DNA of 45,799 bases from Tolypothrix campylonemoides VB511288 (GTDB lineage Bacteria; Cyanobacteriota; Cyanobacteriia; Cyanobacteriales; Nostocaceae), in assembly GCA_000828075.3 (NCBI GenBank), contig JXCB02000019.1, positions 1 through 45,799 on the forward strand, given 5' to 3'. Under the pieces are notes generated by a model. That model made no database searches. It had not been told where the DNA came from and saw only the letters and a list, made by a program, of their open reading frames with translations. Positions 16,016 through 25,300 of the stretch are shown here, piece by piece. Both the position numbers and the translations under genes were made by a program. Within the stretch, counting starts at the first letter, position 1. Every line of letters begins with the position of its first letter.

Positions 16016-17743
16016 TTAGTATTCTATATCGCTAGCTTTTTTACTTGATTTAGTCTGTTGCTTTAGTGCATCCAATATTTCTTGTATTTTTTGGAAGTTG
16101 TTTACATCTTCTTGAGTAAGTGCAATCCCTTGTGGGGTTTGGGAATCATCGAGAGGTATGGACGCAATTGTTTCTCCTGACTTGTGGCTTACATATATAA
16201 CGTTGTCCTCACCAAGCTGGAGTCCGTACTTCTTCGACTTTTTAACCAGGTCTTGTCGTTCCCACAACTGACGTACAGTTTGTGCGATCTGCTTCGCTGC
16301 GCCGGAGGCGAGCGCCATAGCGTAAGAGTGTTGCTGAGAAAGGTTGTTGTCACTGTTGGCTTTTGTTGCAACTTCTAAAACTTCCAATCGTGCGATCAGC
16401 TGAGTCCTTCGGACACGCTGAGCGCAAAGCGCACGCTCCGCGAACGCGAACGCTGCGCCGGAGGCGATCGCTGCTCCGGGCGTAAGCGTTGCGTTGCCAC
16501 CTCCGGCAGATTGCTCGCTCGCCATCGCTTCTTCTTCTGGCTCCAATTTTAGCGGTGTTTTGGGTGAACCCAATTCTCCCAATAACGTTATTGCTCGAGC
16601 CTCTGGTGGTACTAATTGTTCCGACTGTGATAAAATTGCGCGTGGTGTAATTGCTTCTGATTCTGAGATTGTTGTTTCTCCTGACACCACCGTCTGTTGA
16701 AGTTCCTCGGATGGAACATATAAAGAATTAATTTTGGTTTTTGGTTGTTGAATTGGTAGCGGAATAATATTGTTTGTTGGTGTTGTTGCTACTGGCTGCG
16801 TTGGTGTCGCGGCTAATTCTAAATTTGTGGATTCTTCCTCGTAGTTGGAGTTAGTGTCATCAGTAGAATGCTTGCGGTTATCAATCCAAGCTTGTAGATG
16901 ATTTATCCGGTAATCGTCAATTGTTCGTCCACGTTTGTAGCTCTCGATTAGCGACTCAATTGGGTGTCGATAATCTTCATGAACACCTACTTTTAAATGT
17001 TCCCGGATACCTATGTGCGTGTATAACTTCCCTAAATCCCCACCCTTAAATGCTTGTCCCTCCAAGCAGTAGCTTATCCCCTTGAGCTTACCAGTACGGG
17101 TAAACTTGCAATCGACTTGGATATTTTCTTTTAACAACCGGGCTACAAATACTGGCATCGCGGGTTTATCTGCCGCCGCTTGTTCTATCGCACTCTGCAA
17201 TCTTTCAACTAAATTTAATTCGCCTTCTGCTTCTGCTTGTTGGATGTGTTTGGGATATGCTTTTTTCTTCTGGACTTCCCAACTGGATGGTTGAATAATC
17301 AAATCGTATTGTTTTTCAATTTGGCGCAGCAATTTCTCAGTACGGTAGTAATCTAAGTAGTCATCATTGCATTCGCCATCGTAGGATACCCGGTTAATGA
17401 CCATATGGGCGTGGGGTCTGGGTTGTCCGTCAAAGAAGGCATCATTGTGCTGAACTAAAATAAACTGGTTGTTCGACAGTTTCAACCCGTCAAGCAAGTG
17501 TTGTCCTATCTGGCACAGTTCCCACTCGTCGAGCATTCTATCACCAACGGCGGGACTAAACGATAGGTGCAGTACTGGTTTTTGGACTCTGGGGTTTTTA
17601 TTGGCGAAGGAGCGAAATTCCCAGGCAAGTTGGGCAGCTGTAGTCCCAGCCATATTAGTATTGATTAGTTGCGCGTCTGATTTACCCAGAACATAGGCTA
17701 CACAACCGTAGAATCCATTTCCCTTGGTGATATTGCCAATCAT
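16016..17743 (-). CDS. mobA: MobA/VirD2-type relaxase (mobilization nuclease)
   Basis: 575 residues. Residues 1-150 form the relaxase domain: an early Tyr region (GFYGCVAYVLG, Tyr12/Tyr17), the VQHND motif at 97-101 and the metal-binding HxH-N motif PHAHMVINRV (H111, H113, N117). It would nick oriT, bind covalently to the 5' end and lead transfer, relying on another plasmid's conjugation pore. The C-terminal half is Pro/Gln/Thr-rich with an Ala-rich stretch (about 418-450) encoded by an inserted GC-rich repeat, then a helical tail. The ATG at 17743 overlaps the TGA of mobC (ATGA). The inserted repeat keeps the frame open. HIP1-like sites occur inside. Confidence 0.9.
   Translation of the reverse strand: MIGNITKGNGFYGCVAYVLGKSDAQLINTNMAGTTAAQLAWEFRSFANKNPRVQKPVLHLSFSPAVGDRMLDEWELCQIGQHLLDGLKLSNNQFILVQHNDAFFDGQPRPHAHMVINRVSYDGECNDDYLDYYRTEKLLRQIEKQYDLIIQPSSWEVQKKKAYPKHIQQAEAEGELNLVERLQSAIEQAAADKPAMPVFVARLLKENIQVDCKFTRTGKLKGISYCLEGQAFKGGDLGKLYTHIGIREHLKVGVHEDYRHPIESLIESYKRGRTIDDYRINHLQAWIDNRKHSTDDTNSNYEEESTNLELAATPTQPVATTPTNNIIPLPIQQPKTKINSLYVPSEELQQTVVSGETTISESEAITPRAILSQSEQLVPPEARAITLLGELGSPKTPLKLEPEEEAMASEQSAGGGNATLTPGAAIASGAAFAFAERALCAQRVRRTQLIARLEVLEVATKANSDNNLSQQHSYAMALASGAAKQIAQTVRQLWERQDLVKKSKKYGLQLGEDNVIYVSHKSGETIASIPLDDSQTPQGIALTQEDVNNFQKIQEILDALKQQTKSSKKASDIEY
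16296..16490. repeat. Dispersed GC-rich repeat inserted in the relaxase gene
   Basis: The 16-bp unit GCTGCGCCGGAGGCGA occurs at 16296-16311 and again at 16452-16467. Between and around them are self-complementary segments such as GAGTCCTTCGGACAC (16403-16415 region). A related hairpin, GTGTCCCTTTGGGACTCAGC, lies in non-coding DNA near 29484-29503. Such elements are common in Nostoc-type genomes. Here the repeat is translated as the Ala-rich stretch of the relaxase. Confidence 0.65.
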
Positions 17744-18249
17744 TCGGAGTCTTCCCCCTCTCTAGCAACCACCAGGTCGGATTGTTCGGGTTGGTTAGCC
17801 ACAAGTGCAGATTGTTCTGACTCAGAGGGATGTTCAAACTGTTCGGGATGTTCGGGCATTCCTAGTAATATCTGCTTTACGGACAGCAGCAATGGTTTTA
17901 AGGCTTCGATTTCCGGACGGGGGTCGAAATCGATGGGTTCTCCCATTTTCACAGCCCGGTTGATTGCATAGGCGATTTGGTTGATGTTATTGCCAATTCG
18001 ACCAAGTTGTGCATATGTCGCTGAGTTGATGGCGGGTACTGGTGGAGCGAGGTAAATGCGATCGCGTTCAACACAGTAGCGAATAAATTTGGAGAGGTTC
18101 TTCCCCATACCAGCAGCAAGGGCTTTTGCTTCCCAATCTTCTTTTTCTGAGTCGGTAAGTCTGAGGCTGATAAGATTAGTACGCTTTGGCTTGGGTTGGG
18201 AAGAGCGTCCAGCTTTAAAAACTTTTTTGGTTTCAGTTTTTTTATCCAT
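17740..18249 (-). CDS. mobC: MobC-like mobilization accessory protein (RHH)
   Basis: 169 residues. A basic N-terminus is followed by a ribbon-helix-helix segment LISLRLTDSEKEDWEAKA, and then YAQLGRIGNNINQIAYAINR, the characteristic LGRxxNNxNQxA block of bacterial mobilisation proteins (MobC, PF05713). It would bind oriT DNA, open it and help the relaxase nick. The tail is Glu/Gln-rich and low-complexity. The gene is coupled by ATGA to the relaxase, and the oriT candidate lies 130-225 bp upstream of its start. Confidence 0.85.
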   Translation of the reverse strand: MDKKTETKKVFKAGRSSQPKPKRTNLISLRLTDSEKEDWEAKALAAGMGKNLSKFIRYCVERDRIYLAPPVPAINSATYAQLGRIGNNINQIAYAINRAVKMGEPIDFDPRPEIEALKPLLLSVKQILLGMPEHPEQFEHPSESEQSALVANQPEQSDLVVAREGEDSE

Positions 18250-18379
18250 ATATATAAGGAAGTTATAAGGAAGTTTTTTAATCTACGGCAAGTCAATAAA
18301 TTGATATGTGATTAATAGCGATCGCGCTTAATATTGGTGACAGGAATATACTATTTTCCTATCGAGTATTGGGGGTAAT

Positions 18380-18476
18380 CCAAAAGGGGGTGTCCCCCTT
18401 TTGGCGAGCAGGCGGCGCTACAAACTAAAATTTCCCGGAAAAAATGTAATACGCCGCCATTGCTCGCTAGCCAAAA
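18380..18476. other. Candidate oriT: nested inverted repeats upstream of mobC
   Basis: A perfect 11-bp inverted repeat CCAAAAGGGGG / CCCCCTTTTGG with a 3-nt loop covers 18380-18404. Its right arm continues into GGCGAGCAGGCGGCG (about 18403-18418), which pairs, with two small gaps, with CGCCGCCATTGCTCGC...GCC at about 18451-18472 across a 32-nt AT-rich centre. Hairpins next to a nick site upstream of mobC-mobA are typical of mobilizable plasmid oriTs. No nic consensus could be assigned. From 18477 to 18800 there is no gene; TTTTGGACA and its relatives recur about four times, possibly binding sites. Confidence 0.5.
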
Positions 18477-18800
18477 TGGGACGGCGGGATACGATTAGTC
18501 TAGCAAACACGCTCGCGTGTTGTACAGTGGGGGTTTCGGAGTATTTGTGGCGAGATATGGGGCATTGGAATCAATGGGACAGTTTTGGACATAATTGGGA
18601 GTGTTATGCCTACTTTTGATGGAAAAATCTGGACAATTTTTTCTATGTAGAATAATTAGTAATTTTTTCTAAACAAAGAATTGTCCATAATGAGGCGAGT
18701 TTTGGACAGTTTTGGAAAGTTTTACCCTACTAAAGGTGATATTTGTCCCTGCGTGCTAAAAAAGTAAAATAAAAAACTTATTTATACTGAGACGAAGTTC

Positions 18801-19088
18801 ATGACGAAAAGCACGGATGTTGTTGAAATTAGGATAAGAAGAAATAAAAACTCAAGTGCAGGTCGGTTATTTAAGTTCTTAATGAATTGTTACAATCATC
18901 GGATTAATGAAGATGGGAAGACGGCGAGTCAGTTGGTGTTGCAGGCGGCTTGGCTTTTGTACTGGCCGTTTGTGTTGGAGCGTGAGGGAAATCAAGAAAA
19001 AGCCAGGGAAGCGGCGTTTTGGTGCATCCGCCACTTAGAGAGTCATATATTAAAGATGAAGATTCATTTTGGATTGTTGGATAGGTAG
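18801..19088 (+). CDS. Hypothetical small basic protein
   Basis: 95 residues, strongly basic at the N-terminus (EIRIRRNKNSSAGRLFKFLM), then a largely helical body with many aromatics (LQAAWLLYWPFVLEREGN, AAFWCIRHLESHILKMKIH). No membrane topology or known family is clear. It is divergent from mobC across the oriT candidate and may belong to the mobilization region, perhaps as a regulator. Confidence 0.45.
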   Translation: MTKSTDVVEIRIRRNKNSSAGRLFKFLMNCYNHRINEDGKTASQLVLQAAWLLYWPFVLEREGNQEKAREAAFWCIRHLESHILKMKIHFGLLDR

Positions 19089-19218
19089 TTGGCGCTCTGT
19101 GTGCGTGGGTGTGATTGGGGGAATCGTGGGTGAAATTGAGGTAAGGTAACTGTGGGGTAGAGCAATTGCAGTGTGTGGCGTAGGTGAGAGCGCAGCTTCG
19201 GGGTAATGGTGGGTATGT

Positions 19219-19496
19219 TTGGGGAGTGTTATCACTCTTGGTGGTATATCCACCCGAAATTTAGGCGGTGGTGGGGGTGGTAATATTAACGTCACTACTA
19301 CTGGCTCACTCACTACAACAATTGCCGCTAAAAGATCCAAGGGCGATCCTATTAGACCTCCCAACCTTGACTTAATTTTAGACCTCCCAACCTTGACTTA
19401 ATTAATGATGGTTTTAGCATGAAGAGCGAAGCTGATGGTAAAGGTGGAGATATCACAATTACTGCTGATGGCGGCATTATTGTACGCAATAATTGA
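19219..19496 (+). pseudogene. Filamentous-haemagglutinin-type repeat relic, frameshifted
   Basis: The first frame reads GGISTRNLGGGGGGNINVTT then GSLTTTIAA, and a second frame from about 19404 reads SMKSEADGKGGDITITADGG and ends IIVRNN. Both are the Gly-rich beta-helix repeats (G-G-x-[IV]-x-I) of large secreted haemagglutinin-like proteins common in cyanobacteria. A 26-bp tandem duplication separates them. Deleting one copy puts both parts in one uninterrupted frame (checked codon by codon: ...PPNLDLINDGFSMKS...). It is a fragment with no signal peptide, start or upstream part. Confidence 0.55.
19352..19403 (+). repeat. Perfect 26-bp tandem duplication (two copies)
   Basis: The unit starting TTAGACCTCCCAACC occupies 19352-19377 and 19378-19403 without differences. 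Since 26 is not a multiple of three, it shifts the frame of the haemagglutinin-type relic. Lack of divergence suggests a recent event. Confidence 0.9.
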
Positions 19497-19523
19497 AATA
19501 CTGCCCCCGAACAGCTTTTTTAT

Positions 19524-19838
19524 ATGACTCAGCTATCAAAAGCAAGCCGAAGTCGGATATTGCCGCAGGCTACGGTAACACCCTCAGAATTGCATCGCCG
19601 TAAAGTACAACGTCATGAACTGGGTACGCGGTGTCGTGCAATTTTTGAGCGCCTGAGTCCCCAACTAATCGAAAACCATTACAACTGGTTCATCGCCATC
19701 GATGCGGACAGCGAAAACTACCTCATTGATCCGAAACTAGAAGGTTTACTGCAACAAGTTCGTAATCAGTATACTAATCCAGATGCCAAACTCACTATTT
19801 TTCGCCTTAACGAAACTGGAACCTGCGGCAAAATATGA
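19524..19838 (+). CDS. Hypothetical cyanobacterial small protein
   Basis: 104 residues from ATG 19524. A basic N-terminus (PSELHRRKVQRHELGTRCRA) precedes ENHYNWFIAIDADSENYLID, a pattern of strand-helix-strand, then LTIFRLNETGTCGKI. It resembles short cyanobacterial proteins often found beside retroviral-type protease-like partners, but no family can be named with confidence. No ribosome site is evident. It starts 27 bp after the haemagglutinin relic. Confidence 0.5.
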   Translation: MTQLSKASRSRILPQATVTPSELHRRKVQRHELGTRCRAIFERLSPQLIENHYNWFIAIDADSENYLIDPKLEGLLQQVRNQYTNPDAKLTIFRLNETGTCGKI

Positions 19839-19891
19839 TTGTGGGCAGGTTCGGTGAGAATGGGGAGTTGTTCTTTTGTTCGCTGTATTGG

Positions 19892-20290
19892 TTAATCTTG
19901 GCGATGTTTGGCGATGAAGAACAGTATCCCATCTGTCTCCGTGTTACCAAATTTACAAGCTTTTATCTCACTGCCCCACCAACCGTTTAGCCCGATGTCA
20001 AACATCTGTCCTGCTTTGACATCAGTGCTTTCTGACATATCATCAAGTTCGGTGAATTCACATTTTTCGATAAGTTGCAAAATCTCCGGCTCAGTCACTT
20101 CTTGCCAGTTATCGCTTAAAACTTGATACCGCTCCATGCCCTGCGTGATATGAAACCACGCCCAAACAGGGGTCATTTTACGGATGTGTTGGCGTCGTTG
20201 ATTGACAGTTAGCTGCGAAGCGGCTCGTGTTAACAAATCTTCAGCAGTTTGATAAAGTTCTGAGTTTGATTTGTCGAAATTATCAGTCAT
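19892..20290 (-). CDS. Hypothetical soluble protein
   Basis: 132 residues with no membrane segment. The N-terminal half is helical and polar (SELYQTAEDLLTRAASQLTV). The middle contains MTPVWAWFHITQGMERYQVL, and the C-terminal part GLNGWWGSEIKACKFGNTE. Acidic overall. No family recognised. It converges with the previous gene across 53 bp and is transcribed away from the pPIWI_RE operon. Confidence 0.5.
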   Translation of the reverse strand: MTDNFDKSNSELYQTAEDLLTRAASQLTVNQRRQHIRKMTPVWAWFHITQGMERYQVLSDNWQEVTEPEILQLIEKCEFTELDDMSESTDVKAGQMFDIGLNGWWGSEIKACKFGNTETDGILFFIAKHRQD

Positions 20291-20686
20291 GACTTACCTC
20301 AATTGCTTGACTGAGACGGCTTGCCTGCACTGGCAAACAGAATTAACAGTTAGTTGCTTGATGTTTTGTAAGCGTGTGGGTAGTAAACGAATTAAATTCT
20401 GACAATTGTGGAATTTCCCTCGTACCAATACTATGTACCTTGAAATAGCAATCGAATCAATTGGTTTTCAAGTGTTTGAAGTAGATTGCAATGTGCGAAG
20501 CGCCTGAAACAACCAAATTTCTAATACACGTTATGGCATAACAAAGCGCGAAGATGACACCAGTTGCCATCCAATCTATCTTCCCAACAAGCTTTCAAGA
20601 AACAAAGCAGCGGGAGCTGAAGGGAAGATTATTCATAACGGGTGGCACAGCCGCTAGTCGGTCGCTACTAACGCGCGCAAAACTGA
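20291..20686. other. Gene-less stretch upstream of the pPIWI_RE operon
   Basis: No supported gene on either strand. It holds the divergent promoter of the 132-aa gene and short imperfect inverted repeats (e.g. CTTGCCTGCACTGGCAAACAG near 20320), with no clear function. Confidence 0.3.
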
Positions 20687-20737
20687 TTGACATTTTTATT
20701 TACATCGTTTAGTGTAAATATGGTTTTATGTAAATAA
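20687..20737 (+). promoter_or_regulatory. Promoter and operator of the pPIWI_RE operon
   Basis: TTGACA at 20687-20692, 17 bp, then TAGTGT at 20710-20715 forms a sigma70-type promoter. It is overlapped by ATTTACA (20698-20704), TGTAAAT (20713-20719) and a further ATGTAAATAA (20728-20737) that is the exact complement of TTATTTACAT at 20696-20705. Such half-sites across -35/-10 suggest repression; no regulator gene is adjacent. Confidence 0.55.
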
Positions 20738-20753
20738 GTTGTTCTGCATAGCC

Positions 20754-22253
20754 ATGTATTTTGAGGACGTGCGTCAGTGGCAGGGAACTGCGGAGGCGCT
20801 TACAAAAGAGCTAAAACGCCAGATTGAACAGCTTGGACTGTCTGTGGAGTCACCTGCCCTGCGAACCGTTCGGTCGTGGAGAGCGAAGCAACTGCTATCA
20901 CAATCCAAAGGACAAGAATTTGGATTTCGACAGATTTTGGAGGGATTGGCAACTGCTCTCCTATTGAAGAAAGGCTGGACACTTGCAGCGATCGCTCAAG
21001 TTTTGCCTTCATTTCCTGAAGATGTTTTGGAGAGACAAATCATTGCAGAGGCTGATGGTCAAGACCCTACGTGGTCGCCTACAATGCAAACAACTCCTTT
21101 GCCACTATCTACGGGACATCGCCAAGTATCCGATTTGGCTGAAGATGCTATTGTCCTGTTGGCGCAGGGAATTCTTCGCCAATATGACCGGGTTCTTCCT
21201 GGTAGAGAAATTGTGTGCCAACAGGACAGTATGCCACCCGAACTCTATAAGGCAATGTGCAAGTTGGGTCGTCTATATATCGAAGAAGGACTAACTGATA
21301 GTGCTGCTTGCGTACATACTGTTTTGGAACGTGCTAGATATTCGCTTGTTTCCGATCCGTGGAAGTTGGAGGTTTTTCGCTCCTCTGATTTTCGCTTTGG
21401 TGCAGTTACTCTCATTGACCCGGATTTGCGCGTGCCAACTTCGGATTGTTCAGAGATTGCTGGTATCAGTGGAGCTTTTGGCGAAGACAATGTGATTGAG
21501 CATCGGCTGCATAGATACTTGCGTGAGGCAACTGAGCGAATGGGAAGTCGTCGCCAGCATAAAGCCTACACTGCTTTACGGGAGCTAGTTGGCAGATACT
21601 CACTTATAGGAGAACGTCAGCTATTGGATTATTTGGTTGACAACAACCTAACCCCCCTACAAGGGACGATAATTGACACATTCTTCGACCCAGTACCAGA
21701 TATCTGGCTAATCAAAGGTGTCGCTCACCGCTGTGCCCATTGCGGCACGTTGATGCGACCACATCCTAATAAAAAAATTTTTCCAGAAGGGCGCTGTCCA
21801 ATCCGCCAGTGTAACAGCCGCAAAAAAGCAAAAGTTTCCCAGAAGTTAGACCCAACTCAAGACCGTTTGCTGATTGCCAAGCCTCAAATTCTAACCTACT
21901 GGACAGGTCCGGCAATTGATGAATTAGAAATTTTTGATACAGCCCGACAATATGGACTAAATGCTGAATTATACCCAGAATCTGATTTATGCGATGTGTC
22001 GATAAATGAACGGGCAATTGGTATTGATGCTAAATCTTACACAAGTCCCGTGTCTTTAGCTCTACGCCTTAACCGTAGCATTGGGGGATTGATTCACTAT
22101 CGTCGCCGCATTATTGCCGTCAGCGACCAGTTAATTGAAGAAAACCCTAGTTACATTTCAACCCTCAAGTCAACACTTGATAAAAAGGGCGACCCCGCTA
22201 CTTTAGAAATTTGGTTAGTTTCCGAAGTTTTTGAGTTTTTGAAACAGATGTAG
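20754..22253 (+). CDS. pPIWI_RE-associated restriction-endonuclease-fold nuclease
   Basis: About 499 residues. First gene of a three-gene cassette. The N-terminal two-thirds is helical and matches no enzyme by eye; pPIWI_RE partner nucleases carry such a helical region. A zinc-ribbon-like set C327-x2-C330 and C348-x4-C353 follows. The C-terminal domain has a PD-(D/E)xK core: ESDLCDVSI (D414), then IGIDAKSY (D425-x-K427), and a following helix YRRRIIAVSDQ. In the family this REase is predicted to cut DNA at sites marked by the pPIWI_RE protein. ATG 20754 is used; a TTG 15 bp upstream is also open. It is separated from the helicase gene by 89 bp. Confidence 0.8.
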   Translation: MYFEDVRQWQGTAEALTKELKRQIEQLGLSVESPALRTVRSWRAKQLLSQSKGQEFGFRQILEGLATALLLKKGWTLAAIAQVLPSFPEDVLERQIIAEADGQDPTWSPTMQTTPLPLSTGHRQVSDLAEDAIVLLAQGILRQYDRVLPGREIVCQQDSMPPELYKAMCKLGRLYIEEGLTDSAACVHTVLERARYSLVSDPWKLEVFRSSDFRFGAVTLIDPDLRVPTSDCSEIAGISGAFGEDNVIEHRLHRYLREATERMGSRRQHKAYTALRELVGRYSLIGERQLLDYLVDNNLTPLQGTIIDTFFDPVPDIWLIKGVAHRCAHCGTLMRPHPNKKIFPEGRCPIRQCNSRKKAKVSQKLDPTQDRLLIAKPQILTYWTGPAIDELEIFDTARQYGLNAELYPESDLCDVSINERAIGIDAKSYTSPVSLALRLNRSIGGLIHYRRRIIAVSDQLIEENPSYISTLKSTLDKKGDPATLEIWLVSEVFEFLKQM

Positions 22254-22342
22254 TAAGTGGGTGGAAATAATTAAACGTAACATTCCAACTAAAAACAGTC
22301 GGGAAAAAGCTTTTCCCTTATTCCTCATTCCTTCTTCTACTT

Positions 22343-25300
22343 ATGCGAATCAAACCTGATTTCTGGCAAGGTGCAGACCGAATTTGCTGGCTGTGCGTCT
22401 TAATGGAAGAATTTATTGGTACTGATTTACTGGAGTACGCGCCAGTGGCGATGTCAGGCATGGCGAGTATCTTAAATGCACCTAAATTAAAGCAAGCTCG
22501 TCAGGCTATTTTCAATATGCGGCAGATGTCGCTGACTTATGTGACCGAGCAGTCAGTAAAACACGCAGTCGCAATCTATAACGACCATCATTACTGCAAC
22601 AAAACAAAAGGAACCTATGAAATTGATGCCCAGACGCTTCGCTTTAAAAGAACAGACCCCTTAGAAGACCCGTTAATTTCAAAGGCGCGTAAAATTCTCA
22701 GTGCGCCAATGTCCTATCAGTTACATAGTGCAACCGTTGCCGACCCTCGTCAGGCAATGGTGGTTTCTTTAGGTCAAGAGACAACGGCAATCAGAGTACC
22801 TATTAATCCTATTACCACCCCTCTCGCCGAACGTCGCACCCATTCCCTCAACCGTCAGCCAAAAGGAAAAATTCGCATTCCCCTAAAAGAATTGCGCGAC
22901 TTGGCTATTGAGATGGACGAGCGCGAGTCAAAAAATCCCGAACGGCGACCGGGGAACTGGGCGAGTCGCTTTGAACACTTTGACCTGATGATACCGTCCA
23001 TTGGCAAGGGGCTGCGGAAAGAAGATGACACCTTGGAACTAGAAGGTATCAAGCATTTAATTGGCTTGCCAGGGGCAGGTAAAACAACCCTTCTCGTACT
23101 GACAGCTATTTGGCTGGGACGAAATGGTTATAAAGCAATATTTCTTTTTCCCTCCATTGAAGTAGCCAGACAGTACATGGCCCAGTTGGCATTTCATGAG
23201 GTTAAGGTGGGAATGCTAGTGGGTCAAAGTGATGAGACTCGTCGTCGCCATGCAGACAATATTGCTGAGGCAATTGCAGCGGGTGGAGGTAATGGTGGCT
23301 TTGCCCATACCCTGGAAGGGGCAGAAGTATTTGGCTTGAATTGTGTTTTACCAGCCTTTTCAAATGCCGACACTTCCATGTGGGGTTTTGGTTACGCACC
23401 TTGCGAAGAGATTTTGCAAGGTGGGGGCAAGAAAGGGCAAATGAAGAAGTGCCTTTGTCCTTTGTGGACAATGTGCGGTCGTAACAAAGCACCGCGAGAT
23501 TTGATAAGTGCAGATATTTGGGTTGGTCATGTGCGATCGCTCGATACTCAAGTACCACCCCACGCGATTCGGGAACAATTGCGGTATTTTGAGTTGATTG
23601 CACGCACGTTCGATGTAGTTGTTTTCGACGAAGCCGACATGGTGCAATCGGTTTTGGATGCTTACGGGGCTGCAACTTTAAGCATCTCAGGTTCGGACAA
23701 GTCAATTCACAGGGAAATTCTCGAACAAATTCATAACCGCTTTGCTCGCGGCGAAAACCATCGACTATCCGACCGGGATGTGGAACTCTACAGTCGTGAC
23801 TTGGCAGAATTTGGCAATCACAATACTTCCCTCATGACCGCTATTCAAAATATGCCCTCGTCACGGGTGGGGGAACGTTACGAAAACCAACTGCTAACTG
23901 TATTAAGGTTGCTCAGCGACCTATTAGATGGTTTTGAGAAATACTCCAAACGCGATCGCCTTGATGACCTTGAAGTCAAACTTGGTTTCAGCAAAAGTCG
24001 GGCGCTGACTGAAATTTGGGAATCAGCAGCTTACCGTGCTTTTTACAACCGCACAGGTATTGAGGAAACGGACTGGGCTAAAGCTGATTTGTGCGCTCAA
24101 ATTTTAGAAACAAACCGTAATGTTCTAGAACCACACTGGAAAAATCTGATTAAGCACTTCCGCCGTTACTTAGCTGAAAATTCGATTAAACAACGCGACA
24201 AAATTGTGGAAGAAATTGCTGAATTGTTTCTTCCCCTCTGCTTTCTCGACCGTTCTCCACCGACCGAAGCAAACGATGTAATTACATTGTTAGTGTCCGT
24301 CACTTTCATGATTTTGGGCTACCAACGCATTGTACCGGGAACCAGGACAATGGTGGCCGAAGGGCTAATTCGGGAACCAATTGTGGAGTCCACAGCAACG
24401 CCAGAACTGCGAAAGATTATCCCGGAAAATATTCTCGGTTCGTTCTCTGGGGTGAAATATAGTTTCAAGAAAGCACAGACAACTCGTACTACCGCCCGAA
24501 ATGTGGAACTTTCGTATATCACCTTCGTGGGTGCGCCGCGAATGTTGATGCACCGCTTTTATAAGTTGTTAGAAGCAGATGGGGAACAATCAGGACCAGC
24601 TATTTTAATGACCTCAGCAACATCGTTTCTGGAAGCAAGTCCGGCTTACCACATTAACGCAGGTCCGCATTATTTGCTCAAACCGCGCCAATCGGAACAC
24701 GACCCAGAACGCAGCGTTTACCGCTTCAAATGGATTCCCGACCGCGAACGCGGCGATGAACCCCTGCGATACAGTGGCGCTGGCGAACTTCAGGAACGCA
24801 ATTTGAAGCGAATGGTGGATGCATTGGTACGGGGTGGTACTACAAAATCTGAAATTTTCAAGTCTATCCGTAATTTTGATGTAAAACACGGTATTCACCG
24901 CAAAGCCGCCTTAATCGTCAATAGCTACGAGCAAGCTCGCACTATCAAGAAATTTCTTAATGACCATCATTCAGAGATTGGGCGGCGTACAAAGGCAGTT
25001 GTGCGCTATCTGAGAGAAGGAGAACAACCAATAGATTTTGTTACAACCGCTCAGTGTGAAGCACTAGGAGATGATGAAACCTGCGACATTTTAATTTTTC
25101 CCATACTGGCAATTGGTCGGGGCGTAAATATTGTTTTTACCAAAGGGCAGAGGAAACTTGATGCTGCAATTGGCTCGATTTACTTTTTGACTCGTCCTCA
25201 CCCATCCACGGATGATATGCAGCTTTTATACAGCCTAGCAGGACAGTCAACGCAAGACTTCGATAGTAAAGTTTTTACCGAAGCAGAAAACCTAAGCGCC

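Noticed and set aside
15852-16019. 55-codon plus-strand frame in the 15798-16015 gap
   Set aside because: No ribosome site, no recognisable family, and it ends inside the antisense of the relaxase; nothing else was seen in this gap.
18401-18619. 72-codon frame over the oriT candidate
   Set aside because: It lies across the inverted repeats and has no ribosome site or family resemblance.
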